Below are positions 18,141-26,784 of a stretch of 64,000 nucleotides of DNA, in pieces. Under the pieces are notes generated by a model. The model saw nothing but the letters and a program-made list of their open reading frames with translations. It was not told the DNA's origin and searched no databases. The DNA is taken from positions 1,364,001 to 1,428,000 of the forward strand of contig NZ_CP063194.1 of NCBI RefSeq assembly GCF_028609865.1, in the 5' to 3' direction. The position numbers and the translations under genes were made by a program. The DNA is from Corynebacterium jeddahense (GTDB lineage Bacteria; Actinomycetota; Actinomycetes; Mycobacteriales; Mycobacteriaceae). Within the stretch, counting starts at the first letter, position 1, and the number at the start of each line of letters is the position of its first letter.

Positions 18141-18860
18141 ATGGCGGCGAGCGAGCCGAAGCGCAGGCGGACCCCCTCCCCGCGCCATGTCGCGTTGCTC
18201 GGTGCCGCCGCCGTCGTCTTCGTCGTCGCATGGATGCTTCTCGACGTCCCGCCGCTGGCCACCCTCCGCACCTGGGCGCAGCGCACCGGCCCCTGGTTCC
18301 CGCTCTTGTTTTGGCTGCTCTACGTCCTGCTCACCCAGTTCCCCATCCCGCGCACCCTGCTCACGGTGTCCGCGGGCATCCTCTTCGGCTCCGTGCGCGG
18401 GATCCTCATCGCGCTCACCGCCACCACCGTGAGCGCGGTCATCTCGCTGCTCGTCGTGCGCTCGCTGCTGCGCGACTGGGTGGAGCCGCGGCTCACGCAC
18501 CCGGCGGTGGGCAGGATCAACGCCCGCCTCGAGCAGCGCGGCTGGCTCGCGGTGCTGAGCCTGCGCATGATCGCCGCGGTGCCGTTCTCGGTCCTCAACT
18601 ACACCGCCGCGCTCACGCGCGTGCCCGTGGTGCCGTTCGCGGTAGCGACGCTGCTCGGCTCCGCGCCGGGGACCATCCTCGTCGTGCTCTTCGGCGACAC
18701 GCTCACCGGGCAGGCGGACCCTCGGTTCGTCGCCGTCATGGCGGTGCTCGCGGCCGTCGGCGTCGCTGGGCTCGTGCTCGACGCGCGCTTGCCCACGCGA
18801 CCCGCGCGGCCGGCGCAACCAACTGCCGCCGCCGACTCCCGCGCGGGAGTGTCGGAGTAA
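18141..18860 (+). CDS. TVP38/TMEM64 (DedA-like, SNARE-associated) family membrane protein
   Basis: A 239-residue inner-membrane protein with about five to six hydrophobic segments. The family core is visible: PIPRTLLTVSAGILFGSVRGILIAL, then VRSLLRDWVEPRL and the loop SLRMIAAVPFSVLNYTAALTRVPVVPFAVATLLGSAPG, cited here only as landmarks. Members are thought to take part in membrane lipid transport or homeostasis. The ATG at 18141 has AGGAGG five bases upstream. The C-terminal ~25 residues are Ala/Pro/Arg-rich and probably cytoplasmic and disordered. Confidence 0.85.
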   Translation: MAASEPKRRRTPSPRHVALLGAAAVVFVVAWMLLDVPPLATLRTWAQRTGPWFPLLFWLLYVLLTQFPIPRTLLTVSAGILFGSVRGILIALTATTVSAVISLLVVRSLLRDWVEPRLTHPAVGRINARLEQRGWLAVLSLRMIAAVPFSVLNYTAALTRVPVVPFAVATLLGSAPGTILVVLFGDTLTGQADPRFVAVMAVLAAVGVAGLVLDARLPTRPARPAQPTAAADSRAGVSE

Positions 18861-18894
18861 AGGCTCACGGGTAGACCGGGGTACGCTACGGCGC

Positions 18895-19470
18895 ATGATT
18901 GCCGTGCACGCGAAATACCGGGGCCGCGAGAAGCGGCGCGCCGACGTCGTCGAGCGCTCCGCGCGTGCCCTCGAGGCGCTGCCCGGGGTCGGCGAGTTCG
19001 AGATCCTCGGCGTGGAGGACATCCGCACCCAGGTGGCGGACGCCGAGGCGGCGCTCACCCTCGTGATGGCGCTGCTCTCGGACGGCGGCTGGGCGATCGG
19101 GCTCGGCATTGCTGACGTTACCGAGGACATCTCCGACGGCGACGCGGCGACCCAGGCGGCCACGAACGCGGTGGGCACGCGCCCGGGGCAGGTGCGGGTC
19201 GCCGTCGAGACGCCTGGTGCGTCCACCGACGCGGCCGACATCGCCGCGGCGTTCGCGCTGCTGGCGCACGTGCTGCACAAGCGCACCTACGAGGGCCGCG
19301 AGGCGACCTCGCTCGTGCGCCGCGGCATGAACCAAAACGAGGCCGCCGCAGCCCTGGGCATCTCCAAGCAGGCGATGAGCCAGCGGCTGCAGGCGGCCGG
19401 GTGGCCCGCGGAGCAGGCCGGGTGGCAGCTCGCGCTGCACCTCATTACTCGGGCTGAGGCTGCCCGCTAG
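18895..19470 (+). CDS. SatD-like protein with C-terminal helix-turn-helix
   Basis: A 191-residue predicted cytosolic protein. The N-terminal ~110 residues resemble the SatD family weakly (a stretch ending GGWAIGLGIADV). Near the C terminus NQNEAAAALGISKQAMSQRL (about residues 144-163) is a convincing helix-turn-helix, so DNA binding is likely. The ATG lies 7 nt after a TACGCT -10 element (18882-18887), implying a leaderless mRNA. Its 3' end overlaps the converging SPFH gene by 26 nt. It could regulate the adjacent SPFH-NfeD genes, but nothing in the sequence proves it. Confidence 0.75.
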   Translation: MIAVHAKYRGREKRRADVVERSARALEALPGVGEFEILGVEDIRTQVADAEAALTLVMALLSDGGWAIGLGIADVTEDISDGDAATQAATNAVGTRPGQVRVAVETPGASTDAADIAAAFALLAHVLHKRTYEGREATSLVRRGMNQNEAAAALGISKQAMSQRLQAAGWPAEQAGWQLALHLITRAEAAR

Positions 19471-20701
19471 CGGGGTCGGCGACGACCCGGGTCGTGCCGG
19501 CGCCCCCAAACTCGGGGCGCAGCTCCGGGGCCGGCTGCGCGGGGCGCGAGGCGATCTCGCGCCGTGCAGCCGGTGCGCCCGGCCCCGGCGCCGCGGTCGG
19601 GTCTGGGTCGTCAACGTGCTTGTTCGCCACCGCGCGCGCCTCCGCGAGGGCGCGGGCCAGCTCCGGGTCGGTGGAGGTGTCGAACCAGTTTTCCGGGTCG
19701 TCCGTCTCGGCGATCTCTCGGTCGCGCTCGTCGGCCTGCTCCGCCTCGTAGCGGAAGACGCCGTCGTCGTCCTTCTTCGCAAACGCACGCGCGAACTCTT
19801 GGAGCGAATCCCCGAACTGGGACGGGATCATCCACATCGTCGCCGCCTCGTTGCCCGCGATCTTCGGCAGCTGGTCGAGGTACTGATACGCGAGCAGCTC
19901 CGGGGTGACGCCGGAGGACTTGATCGCGGCGTTGACCTTCTGGATCGCTCGGGCCTCGCCCTGGGCGGCGAGGTACTTCGCGGCGCGCTCACCCTCGGCG
20001 CGCAGCATCATCGCCTGGCGCTCCGCCTCTGCGGCGAGGATCGCGGCGTGCTTCTCGCCCTCTGCGGCGAGGATGCGGGCCTGCTTCTCGCCCTCGGCGG
20101 TCTTGATGTCGGACTCGCGCTTGCCCTCCGCGGTGAGGATCATGGCGCGCTTCTCGCGGTCCGCCTTCATCTGCATCTCCATGGACTGCTGGATGGACGG
20201 CGGCGGGTCGATCGCCTTGAGCTCGACGCGGCTGATGCGCAGACCCCACTTCGCCGTCGCGGCGTCGAGCTCGCCGCGCAGGCGGCGGTTGATGGTCTCG
20301 CGCGAGGTGAGGGTCTCCTCAAGCGTCATGCCGCCGACGACGTCGCGCAGCGTCGCGGTCGAGATCTGCTCCACGCCAACGAGATAGTTGTCCACGCCGT
20401 AGATCGCCTTCGCCGGGTCATTGATCTGGAACGTCACCACCGTGTCGATGGCCACGGTGAGGTTGTCCTGGGTAATCACGGCCTGCGGCGGGAAGGACAC
20501 GACGCGCTCGCGGGTGTCCACCCGGGCGCGAACCCGGTCGATGTAGGGCACGAGGAACGTCAGCCCGCCGGAGGCGGTGCGCGTGTAGCGGCCGAGGCGC
20601 TCGATGACCGCGGCTTCCCCCTGCGGGATGAGCTTGATCGACGCCGAGAGCAGCGCGATGAGGAGGACAAGTATGACGATGAAGGTGACTAACCCACCCA
20701 T
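19445..20701 (-). CDS. SPFH/Band 7 (stomatin-like) membrane protein
   Basis: A 418-residue stomatin/QmcA-type protein: one N-terminal membrane helix (about residues 3-25), the SPFH domain (PQGEAAVIERLGRYTRTASGGLTF... to about residue 210), then a long alanine/glutamate-rich coiled coil with repeated KxxAxxLxAEGE-type units (about 205-275), and a disordered Pro/Ala tail. Such proteins form scaffolds in membrane microdomains and often partner with NfeD proteins; here NfeD is encoded directly upstream with no gap. Cytoplasmic face of the membrane. Confidence 0.92.
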   Translation of the reverse strand: MGGLVTFIVILVLLIALLSASIKLIPQGEAAVIERLGRYTRTASGGLTFLVPYIDRVRARVDTRERVVSFPPQAVITQDNLTVAIDTVVTFQINDPAKAIYGVDNYLVGVEQISTATLRDVVGGMTLEETLTSRETINRRLRGELDAATAKWGLRISRVELKAIDPPPSIQQSMEMQMKADREKRAMILTAEGKRESDIKTAEGEKQARILAAEGEKHAAILAAEAERQAMMLRAEGERAAKYLAAQGEARAIQKVNAAIKSSGVTPELLAYQYLDQLPKIAGNEAATMWMIPSQFGDSLQEFARAFAKKDDDGVFRYEAEQADERDREIAETDDPENWFDTSTDPELARALAEARAVANKHVDDPDPTAAPGPGAPAARREIASRPAQPAPELRPEFGGAGTTRVVADPASGQPQPE

Positions 20702-21130
20702 TTAGGACTCCTTCCACACGACGGCGACGGGGCCGTCGATATCGTAAACGGTCACGTGGTCGCCCGCCGGGATCGTGCGCGCTGGATCGAGGGCGCGGGC
20801 GGACCAGAGGGAGCCGTCGAAACGCACCTGTCCCCCGTCGGCGTCGATGTCCTCGACGACCTCCGCCCGGCTGCCCACGAGGGCGCGCGGCGTCTCGTCG
20901 AGGACGAGCGGCGACTCCATCCGCTTGCGCAGGGGCGGGCGGAGGAACAGCCAGAACAGCACCGACGAGACGGCAAAGACCGCGATCTCCGCCGCGACCG
21001 GCACGCCGAACAGCGCGACAGCCGCGGTGAGCAGCGCGCCCGAGGCGAGCATGAGCAGCGTCATCTCCCCCACGGCGAGCTCGAGCAGCGCCAGCACCGC
21101 CGCGATCACGAACCATACAAGAGCTCCCAC
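20702..21130 (-). CDS. NfeD-family membrane protein
   Basis: A 142-residue short NfeD protein: two to three hydrophobic segments in the first 70 residues, then an OB-fold-like beta domain (VGSRAEVVEDIDADGGQVRFDGSLWSAR...), which is the typical NfeD C-terminal domain. It abuts the SPFH gene (stop at 20702, start at 20701), the common NfeD-stomatin operon. The lone short form lacks the ClpP-like protease domain of long NfeD proteins, so a structural partner role is most likely. Confidence 0.9.
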   Translation of the reverse strand: MGALVWFVIAAVLALLELAVGEMTLLMLASGALLTAAVALFGVPVAAEIAVFAVSSVLFWLFLRPPLRKRMESPLVLDETPRALVGSRAEVVEDIDADGGQVRFDGSLWSARALDPARTIPAGDHVTVYDIDGPVAVVWKES

Positions 21131-21140
21131 GGCAGCTACA

Positions 21141-21992
21141 TTACATCTGTGAGCAATCCGATTTGGACAACTCCGGGTTCGTCACAAAGTCGACGAGGCG
21201 CTCCACCGCGCCGATGAGCGTCGAGTCCAGGTCCCGGAACGTGTGCACCGACGAGGACACGCGGCGCCACCCCTCCTTCGGGTCCGACCAGCCGAGCCGG
21301 CGACACACCCCGGCCTTCCAGTCCTCGCCGTAGGGCACGTCGGGCCACGCCGGGATGCCCACGCTCGCGGGCTTCACCGCCGCCCAGATGTCGATGAAGG
21401 GGTGACCGGTGACCAGCACGTCTGGCCCCACGTCCGCCACGAGCCGGGACTCCTTCGTGCCCTCGATGAGGTGGTCGGCGAGCACGCCGATGCGTCGCCC
21501 CGGGCCCGGCCGGAAGGCGTCGAGACGCTGCTGCAAATTGTCCAACCCCTCGAGGTACTCGACCACGACCCCCTCGACGCGCAGGTCGTGGCCCCACACC
21601 TGCTCGACGATGGCGGCGTCGTGGATGCCCTCGACCCAGATGCGCGAGGGCATCGCGACCTTGGCCTGCACGTTGCCCACCTTGCGCGAGCCCGAGTTCG
21701 AGCGCTTCGGCGAGGTGTCGCGCGGCGCGACGTAGCGGGTCAGGCTCACCCGCTGGCCCTCCACCATGAACGCGCCGGGGAGCATCTTGAACAGTCGCTG
21801 GGTGCCGTAGCGGTCCTCGAGCCGCACGAAATCCCCGTCGTACGTCCGCTCGAACCCGACGACGGCACCGACGAAGTCGTTGCCCACGATCTCCACGATG
21901 ATCCCGGGCTCCGCCGGCATCTCGGGGTACGTCGGGCGCTGCGTGCGCGCGTGGCCTTTGAATATATCTCCGCTATACCGGCTGTCTCCCAT
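21141..21992 (-). CDS. DUF3097-family protein
   Basis: A 283-residue actinobacterial conserved protein. A small N-terminal beta domain (GIIVEIVGNDFVGAVVGFE) is followed by a region with IWVEGIHDAAIVEQVWGHDLR and later GVLADHLIEGTKE and VLVTGHPFIDIWAAV, an order of acidic motifs reminiscent of a Toprim fold; that relation is an inference. The start ATG at 21992 follows a TATAAAAT element (22004-22011) by 11 nt, so the 5' leader is very short. It is divergently transcribed from the gene at 22033. Biochemical role unknown. Confidence 0.8.
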   Translation of the reverse strand: MGDSRYSGDIFKGHARTQRPTYPEMPAEPGIIVEIVGNDFVGAVVGFERTYDGDFVRLEDRYGTQRLFKMLPGAFMVEGQRVSLTRYVAPRDTSPKRSNSGSRKVGNVQAKVAMPSRIWVEGIHDAAIVEQVWGHDLRVEGVVVEYLEGLDNLQQRLDAFRPGPGRRIGVLADHLIEGTKESRLVADVGPDVLVTGHPFIDIWAAVKPASVGIPAWPDVPYGEDWKAGVCRRLGWSDPKEGWRRVSSSVHTFRDLDSTLIGAVERLVDFVTNPELSKSDCSQM

Positions 21993-22019
21993 AGTGCGTC
22001 CGTATTTTATAGGCCCGGT

Positions 22020-22025
22020 TACACT
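22020..22025 (+). promoter_or_regulatory. -10 element for the 22033 gene (leaderless)
   Basis: TACACT, 7 nt before the ATG at 22033. The divergent gene's own -10 (22004-22009) is only 10 bp away, so the two promoters must share upstream DNA. Confidence 0.6.
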
Positions 22026-22032
22026 GGCCCGG

Positions 22033-22791
22033 ATGCACACGCGCGCCGAAGTCTATTCACCCCTGCAAAACACCGCCGTCTGGCTCGCGGCGTGGCTCTA
22101 CAACGTCGAGTCCGCCGACGAGACGGTCGCGGCGCTCACGGACCTCGGCGGGCCGCACACGTACGGCAGCCTCCCCCTTTCGCAGCTGCTTTACGACGTC
22201 CGTTCCGCCGCCGACCTCGAATCCCCCGAGCCGGTGATGCGCCTCGTGCTGTGGGGCCCCGGGCAGGCGGCCCGGCTGCGCGCCGGCTCGCCCGCGATGG
22301 AGGCGCTCACCCAGGCCGGCGCGCTCGTGCTCCGCGGGGGGCGCGGCCTCAACCACATCCTCGTGCCCGAGTACTCCGGCGGCGGCGTGGACTGGCGCTG
22401 GTTCGAGGACCCGGAACCGCTGCCGGAGCCCGAGTGGCTCACCCCCGGCGAGGCCGACCGGCTCCTGTCGCAGGCGACCGACCAGGCGGCGATGCTCATC
22501 GAGGCCGCCGGCGGCACCTCCCGCGACCTGCCGAACCCGCGGCTCGCCGTGGGCACGCTCGCGGACTTCTACGACACCCCGGGGCTGCCCGCCGGGGTGA
22601 CCCCGCGCGCCGCGAAGCTGTTCGCCCGCGCGGACCGGGTCGCCGCGACGATTGAGACGGTCACCGACCGGCTCGACGATCACTCCTTCGACCCGCACCT
22701 GTTCGCCCTCTGGCGCCACGTCCGCTCGGCGCGGATGGCGGGCGTGGCCGACGCCGTGGTGGACTACCGGCGCGAGTACATGCGCGGCTAG
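22033..22791 (+). CDS. Conserved actinobacterial hypothetical protein
   Basis: A 252-residue predicted cytosolic protein with no signal peptide or membrane helix. Recognisable stretches include HTRAEVYSPLQNTAVWLAAWL at the N terminus and a C-terminal FALWRHVRSARMAGVADAVVDYRREYM. I know such proteins from corynebacterial genomes near hemH but cannot assign a domain or reaction. The start ATG is 7 nt after a TACACT element. It ends in a 4-nt CTAG overlap with the converging hemH gene. Confidence 0.75.
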   Translation: MHTRAEVYSPLQNTAVWLAAWLYNVESADETVAALTDLGGPHTYGSLPLSQLLYDVRSAADLESPEPVMRLVLWGPGQAARLRAGSPAMEALTQAGALVLRGGRGLNHILVPEYSGGGVDWRWFEDPEPLPEPEWLTPGEADRLLSQATDQAAMLIEAAGGTSRDLPNPRLAVGTLADFYDTPGLPAGVTPRAAKLFARADRVAATIETVTDRLDDHSFDPHLFALWRHVRSARMAGVADAVVDYRREYMRG

Positions 22792-23837
22792 CGCTGGGGG
22801 CGCCGCACCGGGGCACAGCACCCGTCCTTGCACGGTTCGCCGTTGACCGTGCAGCCCTGCACCGTCACCTCAGACAAGGTGTCCGGCTTGACTCCGGCGG
22901 CCACCGCCTCGGCGAGGTCGACGACGAGCGAGGCGAACTCCGGCTCGAGGCCGATCGTGGGCACGCGCTCGAGCTCGACGCCCACCTCGTCGCACGCCTG
23001 CTGGAGCTCCGTATCCAGGTCCCAGACCACCTCCATGTGGTCGGTGATGAAGCCGATGGGGACGCAGACGAGGCGCTCGATCCCTCCCTCCTCGTGCAAC
23101 TCGCGGGTGCGGTCCACCACGTCCGGTTCAAGCCACGGCGTCGCCGGGTTGCCCGAGCGCGACTGCCACACCACCTCGTAGGCGTCGACGCCGGCGCGCT
23201 CGGCGACGAGGCGCGCGGCCTCTGCCACTTGGCGCGCGTAGAGGTGGGGGTCGTCCGGCCCGCCCGAGGCGGCGTCCGCCACGCTGGGCACGCTGTGGGC
23301 GGTGAATAGCACGGTCGCGGTGCGTCCGGCGCGCTCCAGCGCCTCGCGGAGCTTCGCCGCTTGGAGGTCCACGAACGTCGGGTGGCCGTAGAACTGCCAG
23401 AGCTTTGTGAACGTGAGCTCCGGGTTCACCTCGCGCAGGCGCTGGATGTCCTCGTCGTACTGGCGGCACGCGGAGTAGCCGCCCCAGGCGCTCGTGGGGA
23501 AGACGAGGATGTTCCTGTGGCCGTCGTCAAGCATCTGCTTCGCGGTGTCCGCGGCGAACGGGTGCCAGTTGCGGTTGCCGAAGTAGACGGGCAGCTCGTG
23601 GCCGCGCGTGGACAGCTCCGCCTCGATGTTCGCGATGAGCTGCCGATTCTGCCCGTTGATCGGGCTCACGCCGCCGAAGTGGAAGTAGTGCTGGCCGACC
23701 TCGGCGAGGCGCTCGCGCGGGATGCCGCGCCCGCGGGTGACGTTCTCGAGAAATGGAATAACCTCGTCCTCCCCTTCGGGGCCGCCAAAGGAAAGGACGA
23801 GGAGTGCGTCGTAGTCGGTGAGGTCGCTCAGGGTCAT
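22788..23837 (-). CDS. hemH: Coproporphyrin III ferrochelatase
   Basis: A 349-residue ferrochelatase that inserts ferrous iron into the porphyrin ring; in Actinobacteria the substrate is coproporphyrin III (the gene is also called cpfC). Family motifs: LVLSFGGPEGEDEV at the N terminus, the catalytic-His segment LFTAHSVPSVA (about residues 184-194), and SRSGNPATPWLEPDV. The C terminus carries four cysteines (GCTVNGEPCKDGCC), which may bind a 2Fe-2S cluster as in other actinobacterial enzymes (inference). It reads away from the RipA-like gene's direction of origin, 33 nt after that gene's stop. Confidence 0.93.
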   Translation of the reverse strand: MTLSDLTDYDALLVLSFGGPEGEDEVIPFLENVTRGRGIPRERLAEVGQHYFHFGGVSPINGQNRQLIANIEAELSTRGHELPVYFGNRNWHPFAADTAKQMLDDGHRNILVFPTSAWGGYSACRQYDEDIQRLREVNPELTFTKLWQFYGHPTFVDLQAAKLREALERAGRTATVLFTAHSVPSVADAASGGPDDPHLYARQVAEAARLVAERAGVDAYEVVWQSRSGNPATPWLEPDVVDRTRELHEEGGIERLVCVPIGFITDHMEVVWDLDTELQQACDEVGVELERVPTIGLEPEFASLVVDLAEAVAAGVKPDTLSEVTVQGCTVNGEPCKDGCCAPVRRPQR

Positions 23838-23870
23838 GTCCCCGAGTCTAGCCCCCGCGGGGGGCGGCGC

Positions 23871-25595
23871 TTAGAGCAGACGGACGGCGTACGGGGTCAT
23901 GCCCGACCACCGAACCGGGGAGATCTGGACGTTCATGCCGGACTGCGGCGCCTCGATCATCGTGCCGTCGCCAAGGTAGATGGCCACGTGCTGGCTGCCG
24001 TTCGGGCCCCAGAAGAGGAGGTCGCCGCGCTTCGCCTCGCTCGCGGGCACCTGGGTGCCGCGCTGGTACTGGTAGCCGGTGTAGTGCGGCAGCGCGATGC
24101 CGGCCGCGGCGTAGGCGTAGAGCACGAGGCCGGAGCAGTCGAAGCCGGCGACGCTGCCGCCGTCGACGCCGGTGGTCGGGCCGTTCGCGTCGCCACCACC
24201 CCAGACGTACGGGGTGCCGATCGCCGATTGCGCCCGGGCGATGACCGCCTCGACCTGGGACGAGTCCGAGATCTTCGCGACGGTCTTCTGCGCCTTCGCA
24301 GACACATCCTCCGCGGTCTTGGACTCCGGCAGCACCGCCGAGACGGTGTCGGCCGTGGAGTCGACCTTGCCGAGCGCGCCCGTAAGGCCGTCCGCGAAAG
24401 CGGTAACAATCTCGGCGGCGTCCACGTTCGAGTTGTCGAAGGACCCGTGCTTGGCGGCGACGTTGCCGACGAGCGCCACGCCCGCCGCGATCGCGCCCGC
24501 TTTCGCGATGGTGTCCGAGTCGATGTTCGCGATCGTCCCGCCCGCCGAAGACAGCGCGGCGAGGTCGCCGTCCGACGACGTCTGCGCCACGGTCTTCACC
24601 GCGTCGACGATGGCGTCGCGGCTCGGCTCCGGGGACTCCGGCGCGGTGTCGGCGACGCGCTTGCGCACGAGGTCGACGACCTCTTCGGGCACCTCGTAGG
24701 TGGTTTCCCCATTGGAGATCGTGAGCGTCGCGGCGTACGGCGTCGCGGCGACGCCGCTTTGAGCCGGCTGCTCGGGCTCGGGTTGCTGCGCCGGCTCGGG
24801 CTGCTTGTCCGCGGTGGGTTTCGCCTCGCCCGCGGTGGGTTTCGCCTCGCCCGCGGCCACCGGCGCCGCCTCCGCCTTCGCCGGGTGCTCCTTGTCGAGC
24901 GCGGCCTTCGCCTCGTCGAGCTTCTGCTGCGCGGCGTCGCGCTCGGCGGTGCTGGCGTTGAGCGCGGCGCGGTTGTCGTCGAGAAGCTGGCGCGCCTTCG
25001 CCTCCGCCGACTTGGCCTCCTCCGCGGTCTGGTCAGCGAGCTCGCTCGCCTGGCGCAGCGTCGACTCCTCGTTCGCGGCCTCGGCGCGCGCCCGCTCGGC
25101 CTCGTCGAGCTTCGCCCGCTTCTCCTCGGCGCGCTGGCGGAGGAAGGTCGAGCGGTCGAGGACATCGTCCTGCGAGCGCTTTCCGCTCATCGCCAGCAGC
25201 GCGTCGCTCGCGGCGGCGCCGCGGTACTGGGCGCGGCTTAAGTCGTCGAGCTCGGCGCGTAGCTTCTCGACGTTCGCCTGCGCCTCGGCGAGCCTGCGCT
25301 TCGCCTCCTCCTCGCCTCGGCGGGCCTGCTCGGCCTTCGCTTGGGCGTCGTGGAGGTCGACGAGCGACTGGTTGACCGACTCCTGGAGCGAGCCCAGGTC
25401 GAGGTTGCGGGCGTCGACGTCGGCCTGGGCCCGCGAGACTGCGGTGACAAGCTCGCCGACGGCGGAGGTGGAACTCTGGCCTGATGCGGCCGGGCTGACG
25501 ACGCCCGACACGAGGGAAACGGTTGTGACACACGCGGCCACGCCGAGCACGCTTCGCGCACGGCTGAACCGGGTGCCCCTTAGTGGATGTGCCAC
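23871..25595 (-). CDS. Secreted NlpC/P60 peptidoglycan endopeptidase, RipA-like
   Basis: A 574-residue secreted cell-wall hydrolase that cuts peptide stems to separate daughter cells. A signal peptide (hydrophobic VLGVAACVTTVSLVSGVV, cleavage near ASGQ) is followed by a long N-terminal coiled coil (about residues 45-230) rich in Ala/Glu/Lys/Arg, a Pro/Glu/Lys linker with a short duplicated AGEAKPT unit, a middle helical region, and a C-terminal NlpC/P60 domain with catalytic Cys in GFDCSGL and His in GSQHVAIYLG. The start GTG at 25595 has GAGGAG 8 nt upstream. Gene order with hemH on one side and the Rv1476-like gene and acn on the other matches mycobacterial ripA. Confidence 0.93.
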   Translation of the reverse strand: MAHPLRGTRFSRARSVLGVAACVTTVSLVSGVVSPAASGQSSTSAVGELVTAVSRAQADVDARNLDLGSLQESVNQSLVDLHDAQAKAEQARRGEEEAKRRLAEAQANVEKLRAELDDLSRAQYRGAAASDALLAMSGKRSQDDVLDRSTFLRQRAEEKRAKLDEAERARAEAANEESTLRQASELADQTAEEAKSAEAKARQLLDDNRAALNASTAERDAAQQKLDEAKAALDKEHPAKAEAAPVAAGEAKPTAGEAKPTADKQPEPAQQPEPEQPAQSGVAATPYAATLTISNGETTYEVPEEVVDLVRKRVADTAPESPEPSRDAIVDAVKTVAQTSSDGDLAALSSAGGTIANIDSDTIAKAGAIAAGVALVGNVAAKHGSFDNSNVDAAEIVTAFADGLTGALGKVDSTADTVSAVLPESKTAEDVSAKAQKTVAKISDSSQVEAVIARAQSAIGTPYVWGGGDANGPTTGVDGGSVAGFDCSGLVLYAYAAAGIALPHYTGYQYQRGTQVPASEAKRGDLLFWGPNGSQHVAIYLGDGTMIEAPQSGMNVQISPVRWSGMTPYAVRLL

Positions 25596-26209
25596 GAAGG
25601 TGCTCCTCACACCGCACTCCGCGCGTGCTTGCGCTGCGCCGGGGGCGATCAAGAAAACCCGCAGGCGCCAGGCAAAGGCACGCGCGGCCGAGCCGTGACT
25701 AGCGGCTGGACGTGCGGTCCTAGATGTTGACTACTGACGCGGCTGCGCGGGCTGGCGCCTCCGCCCGCCCCACGGCGAGTTCTCTGTGCCCGGTACTCGG
25801 CGTGCTTCCCCACATGCCCGAACCTCACAGCAAGGCGTGGCGCTTGACTAGAGCGCCCCGCGAAACTCACGTGAAACGTGTGATGACGATCGGCCCGCGA
25901 GCCGATACGGGAACCTTACGTCAAGGCAATTGACTTGTATCCCTTTCGTTACATTTGACCGCGTTAGCCAAGTCCATTCACATGATTCACATGCGTCTCA
26001 CCTGGGAAAAGCGTGCCGAAATTGTCCTATGTGGCGTTCGTCACGGCAACAGGCCTGGGAACGGGCACGGCCGAGGACCCATGTGTAAAAATCCACATCG
26101 GTCGGCGCGGGGTGGGCGTGCGACCTGGGCAAATGGCGCCGCCGGGCGGGGGTGTGGATTTTTACAAACGGGCGACCGGACCCGGTGGCAGGTCAAGGAT
26201 GGAACCTTG
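25596..26209. other. Long non-coding region upstream of the RipA-like gene
   Basis: A 614-base gap. On the minus strand it is the 5' region of the hydrolase gene. It contains an inverted repeat CACGT-GAA-ACGTG (25869-25881), a hairpin ATCGGC/GCCGAT (25889-25906), and a GTAAC/GATAC-rich stretch near 25935-25955 that resembles, but does not prove, an MtrA-type box. A much longer perfect inverted repeat at 26084-26166 is listed separately. No convincing small gene was found, and no riboswitch class could be matched. Confidence 0.5.
26084..26166. repeat. 14-bp perfect inverted repeat enclosing a GC-rich 55-nt segment
   Basis: TGTAAAAATCCACA (26084-26097) and TGTGGATTTTTACA (26153-26166) are exact reverse complements. 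The 55 nt between are very GC-rich and themselves contain GGTCG/CGACC arms (26100-26104, 26121-26125). The element lies between the Rv1476-like gene and the RipA-like gene, both on the minus strand. Read in that direction the second arm carries five T residues, so a terminator or structured RNA is possible; a protein-binding or mobile-element origin cannot be excluded. Confidence 0.75.
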
Positions 26210-26680
26210 TCAGCGCCGGGCAGTCATCGCCGCCGCGACGGCGATGCCGGCGAGCACGAGGAGCGCGACGGCGACGGCGAGCGGCCAGTGCACCGTGACG
26301 CCGTCGGCGGCGCGGGCGAAGGCGTGCAGGCCGTCCGCGTAATCGGGTTCGGCGACCATGGCGCGCTCGCCCCGCTCGATCTGCGCGCGGTTGAGGTGGT
26401 CGCTCACCCCGATGGCTACCTGCGGCGTGCGGACGATGACGGTGCCGTAGTCGGTGCTGTTGGCGAGGTCTTGGGCGAGGTCGCGCAGGTCGGCGACGTG
26501 GGCCGGCGTCTGCTCGAGGACGACGACGCCCGCCGGGTCAAGGTTCTCGACGTCAGCGGCGTGCAGCGCGCCTTCCAGGTCGGCGCGCAGGGCGGGGTTG
26601 ACCGGATTGTCGGTGCCGAACGCGATCGGTGAGGTCGCGAGCTGGGCAAGCAGCGAGTCCAGCGACACTTCCGGCTCCAC
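26210..26680 (-). CDS. Rv1476-family membrane protein
   Basis: A 156-residue protein with a cytoplasmic or extracytoplasmic N-terminal domain (about 1-125) and one C-terminal membrane helix (VHWPLAVAVALLVLAGIAVAAAM), ending in basic residues. The gene sits between acn (divergent) and the RipA-like hydrolase, exactly the place of Rv1476 in Mycobacterium tuberculosis. The GTG start has AAAGGAT 6-8 nt upstream. The function of the family is unknown; its constant place beside ripA hints at a cell-envelope role. Confidence 0.85.
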   Translation of the reverse strand: MEPEVSLDSLLAQLATSPIAFGTDNPVNPALRADLEGALHAADVENLDPAGVVVLEQTPAHVADLRDLAQDLANSTDYGTVIVRTPQVAIGVSDHLNRAQIERGERAMVAEPDYADGLHAFARAADGVTVHWPLAVAVALLVLAGIAVAAAMTARR

Positions 26681-26768
26681 GTTCTCATCCTTTCGTTGCG
26701 CGCACCTGTGCAGGGGTTTGAGTGTAGCGGTGGGGGCCGGAGGGGCGTCGATAAGCGAAATGCGAAAA

Positions 26769-26784
26769 CATAACGCGCGTACTG
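26769..26784 (+). promoter_or_regulatory. AcnR-type operator upstream of acn
   Basis: CATAACGCGCGTACTG matches the Corynebacterium glutamicum AcnR motif CAGnACnnncGTACTG at all fixed positions but one. It directly precedes TAGTAT (26786-26791), a good -10, so bound repressor would block the acn promoter. The transcript would have a leader of about 85-90 nt. Confidence 0.75.

Noticed and set aside
25596-25960. c-di-AMP (ydaO-type) riboswitch upstream of the NlpC/P60 gene
   Set aside because: The gene context fits, but the conserved ydaO sequence blocks (GGGGUGAAUC-like and CCCGACAGCU-like) are not present in order on the minus strand. Only loose partial similarity was seen; a covariance-model search would decide.
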